NCBI RefSeq assembly: GCF_030936135.1 | Contig: NC_082620.1 | Span: 1,302,001 to 1,366,000 of the forward strand | Source: Gavia stellata | Lineage: Eukaryota > Chordata > Aves > Gaviiformes > Gaviidae | Length of the DNA stretch: 64,000 bases | Direction: 5' to 3' | Part shown: positions 27,674-42,600 of the stretch, piece after piece | How the letters are laid out: the number at the start of each line of letters is the position of its first letter | Position numbering within the stretch: the first letter of the stretch is position 1 | The notes under the pieces: generated by a model | Database searches by the model: none | Told to the model about the DNA's origin: nothing | The model's input: only the letters and a program-made list of their open reading frames with translations | Made by a program: the position numbers and the translations under genes

Positions 27674-30600
27674 ATGGCCTCGGAGGCGGTGAAGGTGATT
27701 GTGCGCTGCCGGCCCATGAACGAGCGCGAGAAGGCTCTCGGCTGCAAGGCGGTCGTCAGCATGGAGAGTGCACGAGGCCAGTGCTTCCTCCAAAACCCCG
27801 CCGCCGGCGGCGAGCCCCCGAAGCAGTTCACCTTCGATGGGGCATACTACCAGGAGCACAACACGGAGCAGATCTACAACGAGATCGCCTACCCGCTCGT
27901 GGAGGTGAGTGGTGCCTGAAGCAAGCAGGATGCAGCCAGCACATAGCCGGGGATGTGGGCTGAGGAGTTTTACGTGGGTAGGTGATCCCTAAGTGGAACT
28001 GGTTTATGGACAGAAACAGTCCTGTCCGCGGTTTCAAGTGGCTTAGCTGCAACCCTGGGGTGCAGAGGAGGGCAAAACAGCATCCCGGCGGTAGGCTGGG
28101 AAATTGGGAAGAAAAAAACCTTTTTCAGCAGCCAGCAGGGCACAGAGGATAGAATTACATTTAATTGTTTTAGGCGGATGTTTATATGAAAGATGAACCC
28201 CCCCGAGCAAGCACTGAGATGGCAGCTGGACAGAAACCGCAGTGGAAAGTGATGTGAGGAGAAGGGGGGCAAACAAGACTCCTGATGATTTTAGGGACAT
28301 TTTTACTGTCAAGTGAGAAACCTTAGAGAAGACAGGGAACCTCAGCCTGTTTTAGACTAGCAAAATGAGAGGGTATATGTTTGTTTCCTTGTTAACACAT
28401 CAGCATGGTAAACGGCTAGGGTGAGAAAGGAACCAGTTAAGCAAAAAAACCCCAACCCCCCCAAAACCCCCAATTTTTTCAGAAGAAACAGGGATAAAAT
28501 GGCCAGTGATACGTTTAAGATGGAAGCTCCTGATTGTGAGAACAAGCAGGGTCTGAAACAGTAGATTGTTAGATTAAAAGGTTATTAATATTTTTTTGTT
28601 TAAACCTTAATAAATCTGAATATCTTCTGTTCCTACCATGCTTCTCTGAAATAGGAACAATTGAAAATGAGGCCTTCTTTCAGCCGGCTTTCCAAGAGAA
28701 AATTATTCTAAGCTAGAGATGGTCTTTTTGGCCACCCTACAGTCAACTAGCGTTCTAGTTGTCTCTCTGGGTTTCATAAGATTTTTCTGCCCTATGGCAA
28801 AAATATTCGGGTCTTCTGAGCATTGTCAACTGCCCTTCCACTTTTCAACACCTGCATTTCTTCACGTTTTCCATTTTTGAGAGAAAACCATCAATTTATA
28901 TGCTAGTAGAATGAATTTTTTAATTATTATACTCTGATGGCATGTCAAGATCAAGCAGTTGTTTGATGTTTACTTCCAGCTCTTCCTTTAAAACACCTTC
29001 TGTGAGGTGGGATTGAATCTAGACGACATACTTCCAGTTATGCAAAGGGTGAGGATAATGGCAATTTGGTTTGGTTTTCCTCCGTTTCTAGGGTGTCACC
29101 GAAGGTTACAATGGCACCATATTTGCCTACGGCCAGACTGGCAGCGGGAAGTCATTCACCATGCAGGGAATCGTTGATCCTTCTACACAGAAAGGCATAA
29201 TACCCAGGGCATTTGAACACATTTTTGAGAGTGTACAGGTAGGTGTGTAAGGATGTGAAAGAGATCCTGTTGTAAGACCGTGTGATATCGAGAAAGATTA
29301 TTTTTGTGCCATACCCCAAGGAGTGAGTGCCGATCGCACTCAGGAGCAAGAATGGGGACAGGTTTTTGGGCATGCCGCCTCTCATCCTAAAGCTGAGGCC
29401 CGCATAGAGTCAGATGAACTGCACCCTCATCTCTGCTGACTTTATGGGCTGGCACTTGAGATGTTTAAGGACCGAAAGTCCCTATAGCGAGTCTGTTGAG
29501 TGGTTACACCTGGGAATGAAATGCCAGGAGAGATTTGATGAAGTGCTGATGGGACGTAGGCATCCAGCTGGCACTGAGGATCTATGTGGGCTGCCTACTT
29601 GCCTTCATTTTGAGAACCTTACCCAAAAATTGTTCCTGTTTTGTGCAGTGTGCTGAAAATGCCAAGTTCTTGGTGAGAGCTTCCTACCTGGAGATTTACA
29701 ATGAAGACATAAGAGACCTTCTAGGAGCTGATACCAAGCAGAAGTTGGAGGTGAGGTGGAGTCAATGTTTCTTAATTAGGAAGTGCTTTAATTTGCTCAG
29801 ATGAGTGTTATGTTATGAGTGCAGAAGTGCAATAACACGCTCTGTCAGAAGCTGAATGCCAGAATATGAAGATATAGTGATGAATATGGAAGCCAAGAGG
29901 AGATCTTGGGGGACTTCAGTGAAAGTTTAGTGGCAGAAGGAACAAGATCCAGTCCCATGTGTCCCGCTTGATAGCGGCCAGTAGCTTAGCAGAAGCTGTG
30001 TGAAAATCATTACTGGACAAGGATGGAATAAAGTGCTCATGGGGTAATTTCTTCCTAATCCTCTTCATCTCACGGCTGTCTCTAAAGCAGGAGGATTCTG
30101 TGCCTTGTAAATGTTTAATCTGATCCAGTGTAGCTGTGGATGATCTCATTATCTGTCTAAACCAAAAAAGGCTGACCCTTTTTTGAGGGGACAGAGCAGA
30201 TATTACTCCCCATGGGAACACATGGGGAAGGCGGGTGGTTTCCAGGAACGCAGGACGGTAAACTTTCCTGAAATCCTCATCGAGGGACTGATTTTTATCC
30301 AATTTACCTCCTGGTGGCTTTGCAGGTCTTTTTGCATGTATTCCTGGGGGAAGCTGCAAATCTCCTGTCCTAATTTACTTCCCTGCAGGACTGCCCTCCT
30401 GAAGAAAACCGAGGCACTAGCACCATCTGCCGCACAGATGCGCCGAGGTGGTGACAGACCCAAACTGCCTCCCGGGGCAGATTTTTTGGTTTTTTAACAG
30501 GCCCCTGGCTTTCAGGGAGGCAAAACCCTCTCCGTTCTGCGTTCCAAGCGTGCTTCGCCTGTGCGTGTGAAGAGGGAGGGTGGGAGAAGGGGACTCGCTG

Positions 30601-33600
30601 TTTCGGAAGGCGCTTGCTGCAGTTGCCCATCCTTTGTTCCGCATCAGCAGTGACAGCGGTTTCCATGACAACCACAGATGGCACTGGGAGGGCAGGAGTT
30701 GGGCAGAACAGTTTCCAGGGTAACACCATCACACCGGTGACAGCCGCTGCCTGTTGCTGCCACCACTCAGTAATTAAGGGAGGCATGTCCTGCGGAGACT
30801 GAAAGCCTGGGCTGACCCACTGCTTTCTTCTGTGTCCCCAAGTCCTCCTCCAAAATCCCATTTCTGTTTGTTCCTTTGCCTTTCAACGTCAGTGACTTTG
30901 GTGACTCTGAAGCCCGCAATCACCTCCCGTGGCATGAAACCCTGTGAAGAGCAGGTTTTACCGTGCTCTGCAAGGAAAATGCCCCCATCGGTCTGTCAGG
31001 GAGTTAAACAACAGCCATATCCTCGGTTGGTTGTTCCTCGGGGACTCTGCAGCACCCTCAAATACAGCCGGGCCAGCTGCGGGGTTCTCCTGTAGCACAG
31101 GCAACAGTCACAGTGTATGAACAGTCTGGCTGTGATTCTGTAACTGGATTCATCCTGGCTGGTCACGGCTTTAGAACAAGGCTAAAATCTTGCCTAGGTT
31201 AGTTTTCAGCCAGTCCTGCTCTGTCTTGTGCGGATTTTTTAAAAGCAAACACTCCATTTTACATTGCTTCTTGTGGCGCGTGCATTGCTAAAGTATCTAC
31301 GGATCTTCTTTGGGAGTCACGCTGCAGTGTCTATAACTCCGTGACACCGAGTCACGACAGCCATATCTTGATATCCCAGCTGAGATGATAAAGATAGAGT
31401 TTTGGTTATGAACTCAGCAGATGTGGGGCGTAACATTGCTGTTGGAAATGAATTAATCTCGCTTAAAATTCCCAGCGTGGAGGGAGCTTCAGAGGGGGCT
31501 GGTGTAGGAGTGCGGGGATCTCTTTATTGTGTTGTATTTTTTATGTAGGTTTGATGGATCATTCGAGATTTTGAACATTTCAGTCATTTATTAGCATGCT
31601 GTATGAAATTTTTCTTCTGCCTGATTGATAATTGCTGAAAAGATGCTGTTACGTATTTAACAGTCTGTCTCTATCCAGGTGCCTGAATAGGATTTTTGAG
31701 CATCTAAAAAATGAACTGATCTGGAGAAAAATTATTACAGTCCGTCTGTGCGTCATGGGTGTGACTTTGGGAATTTTGTCAGGGAGACCAAGACGCCCTC
31801 TCAGAGCGGGGGGGTTCAGCAAAGCACCAGTAACAATATCTGTGACTATTGCATCTGTGCTTTGATTTTTAAAAAGCTCCCTATGACTGAAGAGATATTA
31901 CAGCCTTTGCCATAATAGGTGAAAAACATTTCAGTTCTTATTTTAAAATATGCAGCTTAATAATAGGGGAGGTAGAAGGCGGCTCAGCACAGGTTTCTTG
32001 TGGCCTGGGAGATGTCTGAATCAATCGGCAAACTTTTAACTTCAATTCTTTTTGCCTGCAGAGCCATGAAAGTGGTTCCCTCTTTTAGTGTGGTTTTATT
32101 CCTTCTTCAGAAATACTAAGGCTTTTTGGTGCCAGTCAGATACATTTTTAGCTGTACTGTAGTTTAATTTCTCCACATGCAAAACTCGCGTAGCCCTCAA
32201 GCTTCCGGACAGTTTCCAGCACGCCTTCCCACAGTCTCGGTGTGGGTCTTGTTCTAACCTGTCTCGCGTTGTCCCTGTTTGCAGCTGAAGGAGCACCCGG
32301 AGAAAGGGGTGTACGTGAAGGGGCTCTCCCTGCACACAGTGCATAGTGTGCTCCAGTGCGAGCGGATCATGGAGACGGGCTGGAGAAACCGAGCAGTGGG
32401 TTACACCCTCATGAACAAGGATTCTTCCCGCTCCCACTCCATCTTTACTGTCAATATGGAAATCTACACCATAGGTAGGTAGTTGGATGTCCTGCGTTAG
32501 GCCTGGGCCTAGCAGAGCGCAGAATCTGTGCGGTCTGACCAGTCACCCCACAGCAAAACATAGATCCTAATGATTTTAGGTCCAGCAGAAATCAGAATTG
32601 TGTCCTGACATGGACATTTTCACAGTGTGAAATGGCTGAGTATTCAAAGTCTTTTTTTCCCCCCCTCGATTCCCCTTGGGAGAGAAATGTCTTATGCTCA
32701 AACTGGGAACATATTTAATTCTCCTTCCATTTCTTTATCTTCTTAAACCTCCGTTTCCAGCAAAGGGTGCTAAATCTCACCGCCCGTACAGTGGCTTGGA
32801 GGTCATGTGTTGTACAGCCTGGAGAAACATGTATTGTTACCTGTCTTGTCTGACCTCCTTTACAATGCAAGTCCGATCATTTCACCCAATGATCCCTTCA
32901 TTGAGCTTAATCATGGGGCACATCTTTTAAGCAAATAGCTAATCTGGGTTTTAAGATGGAATAAAAGAATCTCTTAATAACATTTTAGTGACTAATTTTC
33001 CTTTCTCGAGTATCTCATTTCCGTTGGAGTGTCTTTAGCTGATAAAGCTGCCTCGCTGGGTCTGAACACTGACCTCGAAAGGGTTTTTTCTGGGACTAAG
33101 AAAGGAATTCTCTCCCATATTCTGTCTAGTCCTTGATCCCGGCTGAGGCTGTGAACAGCTTGGCTTCGTTCTCTTCAGCTGTTTCAGTCATAGGGAAGGT
33201 TACACAATGTCTTAGTAAATTGTGGTTCCAGATGTTGGTGACAGTACCTCATTTTCCTCTATCCAAAATAGTGAGGGGGGAGATTTTCGGAATTTCTCAA
33301 TTAGCACAGCCGGTGGATGCTAATCCTTGCATTATGTGGGTCTGTAAAGTCCCAACTTTAATCCTAACAAGGAAAAAGAAGTATTTACGCTCCTCTTTTG
33401 CGTTCCAGATGGGTGCAGGGCTCTTAATGTAGCCTGAGACAATTTCTCTGATTTAAAGCTTTGAAAACTTGTTACACGGGACAGGATGGCAGGTGGGGAC
33501 ACTCGCAGTTTTGGCAGTTGAATAGAAGACAGCTGGAGTATTTGAGGAGAAAGTTGAGGGTTCTGGCACAATCCCCGTAACTGGATGGTTCTGCTACGGT

Positions 33601-36600
33601 AATCATTAGTTGAAATAGTTAATGAAGTTGGTATTTATGTTGCCATCTTTAGGCTTTGTGAAGAGCTGCATGGGGAAGTTCAAACTCATTTTCCAGTTGA
33701 GCCTGTAGTAAATTATAATTTACAGGGAGTTGATATTTTAAAGGATCTCTTTGCAATTATGTGGACTAAAATTACTCTTTTTTAAGTAACAGATTCAGGA
33801 ATTATGGCAAATACCGGGCCCTCTGGCTGCAGGTGTTTGAAATGCGCAAAGTACCATGGGTATTTTTATCGTATTTAGAGTAGCAGATGTTTTATTCCTT
33901 TACGTTGCGCTTAGGGATTGATTCGTTAATGAGAAAGACGTAGATTTGGCCAGTGCTTATGCCACCAGCGCTGGCCGATGGGCTGTACGGGAATTAGACG
34001 GGCAAGACTTTCGGGCTGCTGCGGGCATTTTAGCAAGAGTCTGGGGACCTTGTTACACCACAGAAACTAAACCGCTAAGCGCCGGGATGGAACCAAACAG
34101 CCTCCCTGGGTAAAAGGACTGGCAGGAACCAAAACAACTTCTTAAGTGCCTGTCAGTGTTTACATAAACTGGGGGAAGGAGGGAAAGGGTTAGAAAACCT
34201 ACTTTTTGTGACTGTCCATTCACCCCGGCACTCAGAAGAGACAGTGAGAGGGTGCTCTGTTTAAGCTCCATCTGTTTTTTTCCCCAGTTCTCCCATGTCT
34301 TGACATGCCAGAAAGATCGGGAGTGAAACAACATGTTTGCTCCGTGGCAAACATTAAGTTCCACAGTCAACAATCTATTGCTGTAACTGGGGAAATATCC
34401 TGGGGCAATAGATTTTAGATTGTTTTGGTGTTTATCTGTGAACTTTTAACTTTCTCCCATGCATCAGATAATTCATTGCTCGTGTTTAGGTATTGTCTAC
34501 AGCCATAAATCTTAACTCTGACTAAATTCAAGGCTAGATTTTTGTAGAAGTCTGTCTGGAAAAAGACAGACTTGGTTAAAACCTTGACGTTCTTTTTGCT
34601 TGGAGTGCTAAAGGAATCCTTCCCTTGAACTTGGATTGTAATTGTGAGGGATGATTGGGATGTGGACATCCAAGAGTGTGGTCCAGCGCTTAGGACAGTA
34701 GTCTGTGATTTGGGAATGTGTGTCCAACTCTTTGCTCTGTGTGAGGTGGGGAAAGTTAAGTAGTCAGCGAAACCAAGGGGTTCCTAAAGCAACTGGATGC
34801 GCTGTCTCAGTTGTAGGGAATTTGTGTCATCACATTAATCCGGCCTCAAGAAGCAGGTCAGGAAGCAGATATTATATGCATGAGGTGTGTGTCCAGGTGG
34901 CTGGGGAGCTAGCTGTTAACTTCAGCTCACATCTTCTCTTGCTTTAAAGCGTTACGATGGGAATGGCACCAGCTCACTGAGTCTGACTCCTCACTCACTG
35001 AGATCCAGCTCCTCATCCGGGTGGTTTGGGCCGAGCGCAGTCCCGATTTCTTGCAGTTGTCCTGTTTCTCGCCTGTGTTCCTTCATTTTACTTTCTCCCT
35101 GCAAATGTCATGAGTTGAGGAGGAACAGATGCCGCCGAGCATGCCTGTGTGCTGAGTCACGGCGCAGTTTTACAGCTATCCGGGCGAGAGGGGAGATCTG
35201 CTGGGCTTCTTGAACATTCGAGCTGGCTCGGAACAGAAAGCCAGGTGGTGGGCCTTGATGGTATCTGATAGCATGTGCTTTTTCTTTTGAAGCACAGCAA
35301 GAAACTTCTTGAATACGTCCGTTGACTAGGGTAGGTTGGATTCTAGTCTTGAGAAAAGCTGTAGTTTGGGAGTTCATGGAAAAACTGTTTTCCAGCATAG
35401 TGTGTACTCCAGCCTTTCCACAGTAGTCTGTAGAGGTGACCTTCCTGCCTGTCTCTCCATGTCACATAGGTGTTCAGGGAGCCTGCTGTTTTGCCCGTGC
35501 TCTCCAACTAGCCCTGCTCCAGCTGCTGCCCGTTGACTCCTCGTTTCATGCTTCCTCCCTTCTTTCTCTCCGATTGTCAGACATTGTTTAACTGCATGAA
35601 ACAATGTGAGGAGGAAAAAAGTTGTATAAAGTCACGGTCTGACCTTGTTACTTGCAGAGGGCTTTGTGTGAAATACTAAACACTGGAAATATGTGAAGGG
35701 TGAGGGTGGGTGGGGGTGGGGGTGGGGGGGGTGGGGGTGGGGTGGGTGTGTGTGGGTGTGTGTGTGTGGGTGTGTGGGTGTGTGTGTGTGTGTGTGTGTG
35801 TGTGTTCAGAGCTCACTGGGAGAGTAAGAACAGGTATGAATTCTTACTGTGCAGGATCTCGTTCAGGAAAGCACTGGAACATGTAGTTCTAAGATTAAGT
35901 AGGTAGTTATTTATTTAAGGGGGTCAGGGCCCAAATGCACACAAAGAACAGGGCTTGAACTGGAACGTAATGCCAAGAGAGTCTTGGTTCCTGACTGTTA
36001 AGATGCTTCCTCTTAAGAAGAGCCTAACCTGGAATTATTTTCTTGCAGATGGGCGAGGGCAGGACCACCTTAGGGCCGCAAAACTCAATTTAGTGGATCT
36101 GGCAGGAAGCGAGAGACAGTCAAAAACTGGAGCCACGGGGGAGCGGCTCAAAGAGGCCACCAAAATCAACCTCTCCCTCTCAGCTCTGGGCAACGTCATC
36201 TCGGCCCTGGTCAATGGCAGGTGTAAGCACATCCCCTACCGAGACTCAAAGCTGACCAGGCTGCTGCAAGACTCCCTCGGAGGGAATACCAAGACGCTGA
36301 TGGTTGCATGCTTATCTCCGGCTGATAACAACTATGACGAAAGCCTCAGTACTCTGCGCTATGCTAATCGAGCGAAAAACATCAAGAACAAGCCCTGTAT
36401 CAACGAGGACCCCAAGGATGCTCTGCTGAGGGAGTATCAGGAGGAGATTAAGAAGCTGAAGGCCATTCTAGCTGAACAGATGAGCTCGACTAACTTGTCA
36501 GGTAGGAGAGCCCTTAGTGGCTTCAGAGATGTTTTGTCTTTGACAGAAAAAAAGAGGTTTTTACAGGTAAAATGCTCACTGGATTTAACCTCAACCTGTC

Positions 36601-39600
36601 CCTTACCTGTTGGAGGAAGAGTTCTCCATTCTGGTAATAGACTTTTTCCCCTCACTGTTGCCAAACTGACCTTATTCCACTGGTAAAGACCATCTCAGTT
36701 ATCCAGTATTTTCAATAATGACAAATTCTGTTAGAAAATGCTGACGTGATTCAAATCCGTGGTGGTTCTTCGTCATTCTGGCTAGAATTTGGTCAGTCAC
36801 AGAAGAGGGGTTTCAGCTGGCAGAGCAAAAATGAGCTGCTAAAGAAATAATAATGTAAAATTCTTAATTAAATATATGTATTTTTTCAAGTTTAGCATTC
36901 AGCCCCTGTTCTCCTACACTGTGAATTTTTTGACAGTACAAGAAAAGTTTTGCCCTGCTGACACCACTGCTTATGGAGAGCAGCACTGTCCTCTCTGAGG
37001 AGTCAGCCCAGCCTCAGCCAACTTGCTCTTTGCTGAGAAGTAGGAATAGCAAATGTGGGAACAAATGGGTAAGAGCAGTCTTTAGGGAGCTGATCACCTT
37101 TTGAGAATTATGCCCTAAAAAAGGGCAACTTTCAGCAGAGGAATAAGGCTGTAAGAGTTACTTTTTTTCCCCATTTCTGCCACCTTTCAGAAACAACTGT
37201 GAAGAAAGAAGGCAATTTTCTTGCACCTTTCATCTTCTTCCCGGTGTCTTTTATCGTCCAAATCTGTTAGCAGAGCCCTGCAAACAAGTCTCCTGTTATT
37301 CTGTGAAAGAGATTAGATTTGTATTCGCTTTCATATACCTGAAGCTTAAACCTCTCGCCCTTTGCTCAGTGCTGACTCCTTCTCTCCCCACACCTGTGGA
37401 GTCCCAGGCCAGTGGGCGTTTTGGCAGCACAGATGCTGGCACAGGAGCACAGTTTAAAGGAGCGTGTGGAATGCGATGTTCTTTGCTGGCAGCCAGGTTC
37501 TTTGTTCTGTTTCCAGGCGTTCTGCAGACAATCCCACCCAATAATTGTGAGTGATTTTTATTTCTGCTTTGCTTTGTAGGGCTTCTACCTGCTGAGACTG
37601 CTCACCTGGCAGCGAAGCCAGCTCCCCTCCTCAAACCCCAGTTAGATCTTGAAGCAGAGAAGCAGCTGATCAGAGAAGTAAGTCAGGAGGGGGTATCCCG
37701 TAGTGTCTTTGACTAAGGCTCGTGGGGTTTTATAATAATTACAAATACGGTGTAGGGCTGTGTGGTTCAGCCTTTTCAGAACACTTCTCTTCCTATTTTT
37801 TGGTCCTTGGGCTTCTCCTATGGACAGAACGTGTGTTGATGGAGGCCTTACTCCCTCCACTTTCTCTCAGCATTGTTCCCACCTCTCTGGAGATGAAATG
37901 GAATGGATTCCCAAGAAGAATTTTGGAAGTACATATAACAAGAAGAGGAAACTACATGTGAAACTTAGATTCCTCCTGTCAGAGGAGGGAGAAATAGTGG
38001 GGAGGAGAGCAGCAGTCAGAGATGTTAGGAACAGTACAAGGATGAAGATAAAGAGGGGTTATGGAGCCAGCAGGAAGACTGAGGAGTTGGCAGCAAGGAC
38101 AAAGAGAGAGGGGCCAGAGGAAATAAAACTCTCTCCTTGCTCTTTACAAAGCTCCTTCCAAGGCACTACATCTGCCCAAGACAGTGGTTTCTAGGGCTAA
38201 CTAGTCACCTTCCATCAATACTGTGTCAACTTAAATCGCAGAAAAAGTCAATGAATACAGGAGGGTAAAGTTCTGTAGGGGTGGCCATAAGATGTGCTCT
38301 AGAATGGACTTAGATGTGGCCTTGTGTACGGTCAGGAGCAGGGCTGTTGCGTCAGGCTGTCTGCTGTGCCTTTCAGGAGTACGAAGAGAGGCTGGCCCAA
38401 CTAAAGGCCAGCTACGAAGCAGAGCAGGCATCCCGTGCCCGCCTCGAAGAGGACATCAGTAGCCTGAAGAATGACTACGATCTCAAGCTGTCTGCTCTCG
38501 AGGAGAGCCTCAGGAAGGAAGCAGGTGTGGACGAGGCAGGTGGAGGGTGCGCAGCGCAGGCTGAAAGTTCCCTGATGCTGTTAATACGCTGCGGGGGTTG
38601 GCTTTAGGCATGAGCAGACACAGACTGTTTTTGCAAAGTCACATTTGTGGCAGCCACTGCAACCTTTAAAGTGGCAGCGACTGCTACTGCAGCAAGCACT
38701 GCCTGGCAGCAACAGCCGTCCCTGCTCTCAACCCTCCCTCATTGACAGCAGGAGCGGTAACTGTGGCTCTCCTGGGCGACTCGTGGGACTCTGTCCCAGC
38801 TTTGTCCTGTTCCCTATTTCCCTGGCTTCTTTTCCCTGTCAGGACCAGCCTGGCCCTACCCTGTAAGCCTTGAGGCGATGAAATGCGATTTTTGCCCATG
38901 TAGCTGTGAGTTTCTTCTGACTTAGCGCAGCGTTTCTCTCGAGCAGAGGTTTGCGCTGCAGAGATGACTGGTCTCGGCAGGCGCTGCTTTGTCTTGATCC
39001 GATTGGCTTTGCACAACTCGCACGCCCAAGACGAGAGTGGCTGCGGCAGTCTCTTCCATCGCATGCAAATGTGATGCAGCCCTTGGTCTCCCGGTGGATT
39101 ATCAACACCATCGCTTTGCTGGAGGCTGGATATTCCTCTCACATACCTATAAATTGTTGCCAGCTATCCTTTTCATTACTGCTTTTTATTTATACTTCTG
39201 CAGTGCCTCAGAGCACGTTTTGCAATGTGCTGGTACAGCACTTACCGCCCAATATTAATTCGTGAACCTATATTCTTCATTTTTTGATGCTATCACTTTC
39301 TAAGGTGAGGGGTTCTTTCCACCCGCCCCCCTCTGATTACAAATGTGCACCCCCCTGGCCTCTGAAATAGATTATTTGTGTGCGAACACGAGGACGCAGG
39401 CTCTCCCAACCCTGTAAAATCTGCATTCCTTACCTGATATGCCCTCTGGGTCTTTGATGGCTTTTACTGACCAGCATAAATAACAGACCTTTTCCTTCCA
39501 GACACATAGTTCTTAGCTTTTCGTGAAGACTCTGTGGGATGTTTTCACAGATTGATGCTCTGGTTTCGCAGAGCCCGTTACTGACATTGTGGGTATTTCC

Positions 39601-42600
39601 TCTTTTACTCTTCAGCTGCCATGAGGACTGAAACTACTCCTGACGAGACACCTCTGCGTGAAGACTCTGTTGCTGCAGCAGATGAAGAACCAACGTCAGC
39701 CCAGGTACCCTTCAGGCTACTTCTCCCCCCCCCCGGCTGAATAATCCCGAGTGGGTAGCGTTGTGCTTCATCTATCCCGGTACTCGCATTGCGTCTTTTC
39801 AGAGCTGCGGCTTCTGGTTTCCTCTTGTCCTCAGGACCCAGCAGTGCCCCAGACTGTCCAAGACGCTGGTGGTGTGAGCAGGGGGAATGCTGGAGCAGGG
39901 GTGGCTGTCACTGCTGAGGGGATTTCCATGCCTGCAGACCAGCAGCAGATGCTCGCCAGGTCAGTGACTACGCCGCTCCTGCTAACTGCCTCCTGGGCAT
40001 TGCTTACGACACACAGGGGCAAGAAGCAACCCTGTTCTTCCATGATATTACAACTGGCGAGCTTCAGCTGTGTGCTCAGCGCAGCACAAAACTAGGCAGA
40101 CGCGTATTCTTTACCCCAAAATTAACTTTGTCCTATTTGGGCGGATGAATAGCTCTTAGCTGCCGTGTTCAATGATGCCAAGTGCCAGAATTATGAGAGA
40201 AAAATCTGGAGAGGTCTGTGTCAGCAGATGTGGCTGCAAAAAAGCGTGCTTTCCTGATAACAAATCCTGCCTAGATCTGTAGGCAGGGAAATTTCTTCCT
40301 TCTCCGGCTTTTTGCAGGTGTGATTTATGAAGAATTTATAAAGTTGAGTCTGGCAGTCGCTGACAGAGCTTAAGTGCCCAAGCAGGTCATGGAATCGGCC
40401 TCTTTTTCCTCTCAAAAAGGGTTTTTGAAGGGCACTTAGAGCCCTCTCACATCAGTACAAGGAAGTAGCAGGCCTTCCAGCTGCTCACTGTGCGTGTGGA
40501 TGGAGGAGAGCACGTCCTCCACGACTCTCCCTTGTCACTGAGGTCACTTTTGCCTCTAACTCACTCATCTGACAATGTTTGCAAGACGTCAGCCAGAACT
40601 GGCATCAGAATTTCCCAATAATCACATTTTAGGGGCAGCGCTAGACCCAGGGCCTGGAGCACAGGGCTGGGATGTGAGCGCTGCCTGGGCTGTTTCAGAA
40701 ATAGACACGTTAAGCAAATTCTGCTGATTTCTCTCTTTTACTCCGTTGTGTGGAATTATATTAAAATTAGAAATGCTCAACAGAAGATACATTGTGGATG
40801 ACAGAGTTTGATTCTGAAAAGTCTTGTGTTTTTTAACCAGTCTTTCAGCTTTACTGTGGCGCACGCTCACCCTGTCAGGCCTCTCCCAGCTGAAAAAGGA
40901 GCTATTAAGAAATCTAGAAGAGCAGTGTCTGTCCTTTGCAGGCAATTCCATTAATGGAGAGGTCTCCAAAGAAACCATTTGTTTTGACTATATATCAAAT
41001 CTTACTACTCCTGTTGCAGCCTTCCTTTTTGTGACAAACAAGCGAAAAATGCTCTTCCAATTCCATTGTTAAAGTTCTCTGCAGATTAGGCAGGAGGGTT
41101 TGGTTCCGCAGGCATGGGGATTTTCAAAGCCGCCTGTTAAAAGCTTTACACCTCAGGACGGCTGTGAGGTCTCTGATACTCACTCAGCAGAGCAAGGATT
41201 CAAGCGCGCATTAAGCAAACGAAACCGGAGGCTGCTTGGCAAGTGCAGTACAGTAAAATAGCAGGTCATCGCTGGTGGAGAACGAGCTCTTTCGGATGGG
41301 TTTGAAGATAATTAAGAGGCTATTAGCGGAGGTTTTATCAGCAGTGGGATTTTCTCCAACTGGAGCCAGCGCTGGCCAACCTGAGCTATCTGCTCTGCTG
41401 CAGATCCCCGTGCAGACAAAGCGAACGGCTCTGGAGCACAGCTTTATTTCCTTGTCGGAGCATACGGGGCCGTGCGGTGTGGACACGAGACGAGCTTGAT
41501 TTCAAATGTGGGTCTGTGCCAGCACTCAAGCAGAAACGCTGAGATCACTCAAGTCATCAAGCCTGGCTGATACTGCCCCAAAAAAGAAATTGCCCTGTGG
41601 CTTCCAGCCATATCACTCCCATATCCACCATTTAAAATATTTGTTTACGTAATTTTGGCACATTTTGGGCTTGCCTTCAGAGTCTTTCAAAACAAGAATT
41701 GAAATATAAATTCCACAAAACAGGGTTTTTAAAAAGAATTCTGTGAGCGTAGATCCAGATTTCCAGACATACTCGTTGACAAAGGTGCTCAGAATAACAC
41801 GCGCTTTGCCTTGGGTCCACAGGAGTGTCTATGACAGAAACTGTTAATAAAAGAGGAATTTGCCGTGATTACTCAGGGCAGCAAATCTCGTCAGAAACCG
41901 GTATTTTCTGTACTGTGTCCTCCCAAACGTCGTTCAGGTAAGGACGTGGATCCTCCACGCTTATGCAGGCGGTTCTTTGCACCGCCGAGCTAAGCGAAGC
42001 GTTTGCCTTTTCCAGGCTGCAGATGCTGGAACGACAGGTGGTAGGGGGGGAACAAGCTGAAAACAAGGACCTCAAAGAAAAGCAGAAACGCCGGAAAAAA
42101 TACGCGGACGAGCGGAGGATGCAGCTGGCGGCTGCACTGCAGCAATCTAACGAGGACAGCAGTGATTGGGTTCTGCTTAACGTCTACGACTCCATCCAGG
42201 AGGAGGTTCGAGCCAAGAGCAAGCTTGTGGAGAAGATGCAGAAGAAGGTGAGCAGCTCCCTCTTATCCCTGTGAAGATTTAGGGAGCATCTCTTTCCTCC
42301 TCTGCGTACCTGGTTTTTTAGGTTAGGGAGGTGTTTTAGGGCAGTGTGTTTAGAGAACGACTCTGGCTGAGTGACATACTTCATACACGTGCCTGTGTTA
42401 GGACTTAGAAGGTTGTTTGCCTGTATTTTTATGAAATATCGGATGCAGCAGCCCTCAGGGTGGTGAATTAAGTTGTTGAAACCCCAAACCCCCGCAGTTT
42501 TAAAGGCCGGTCGCCCCTCGTTGTCTGGCGATGGGAGAGGATGCGACTCCCTCTACTGACCTACGCAATCTATTGCACAGCTTCCTCCAGTGCCTATCGC

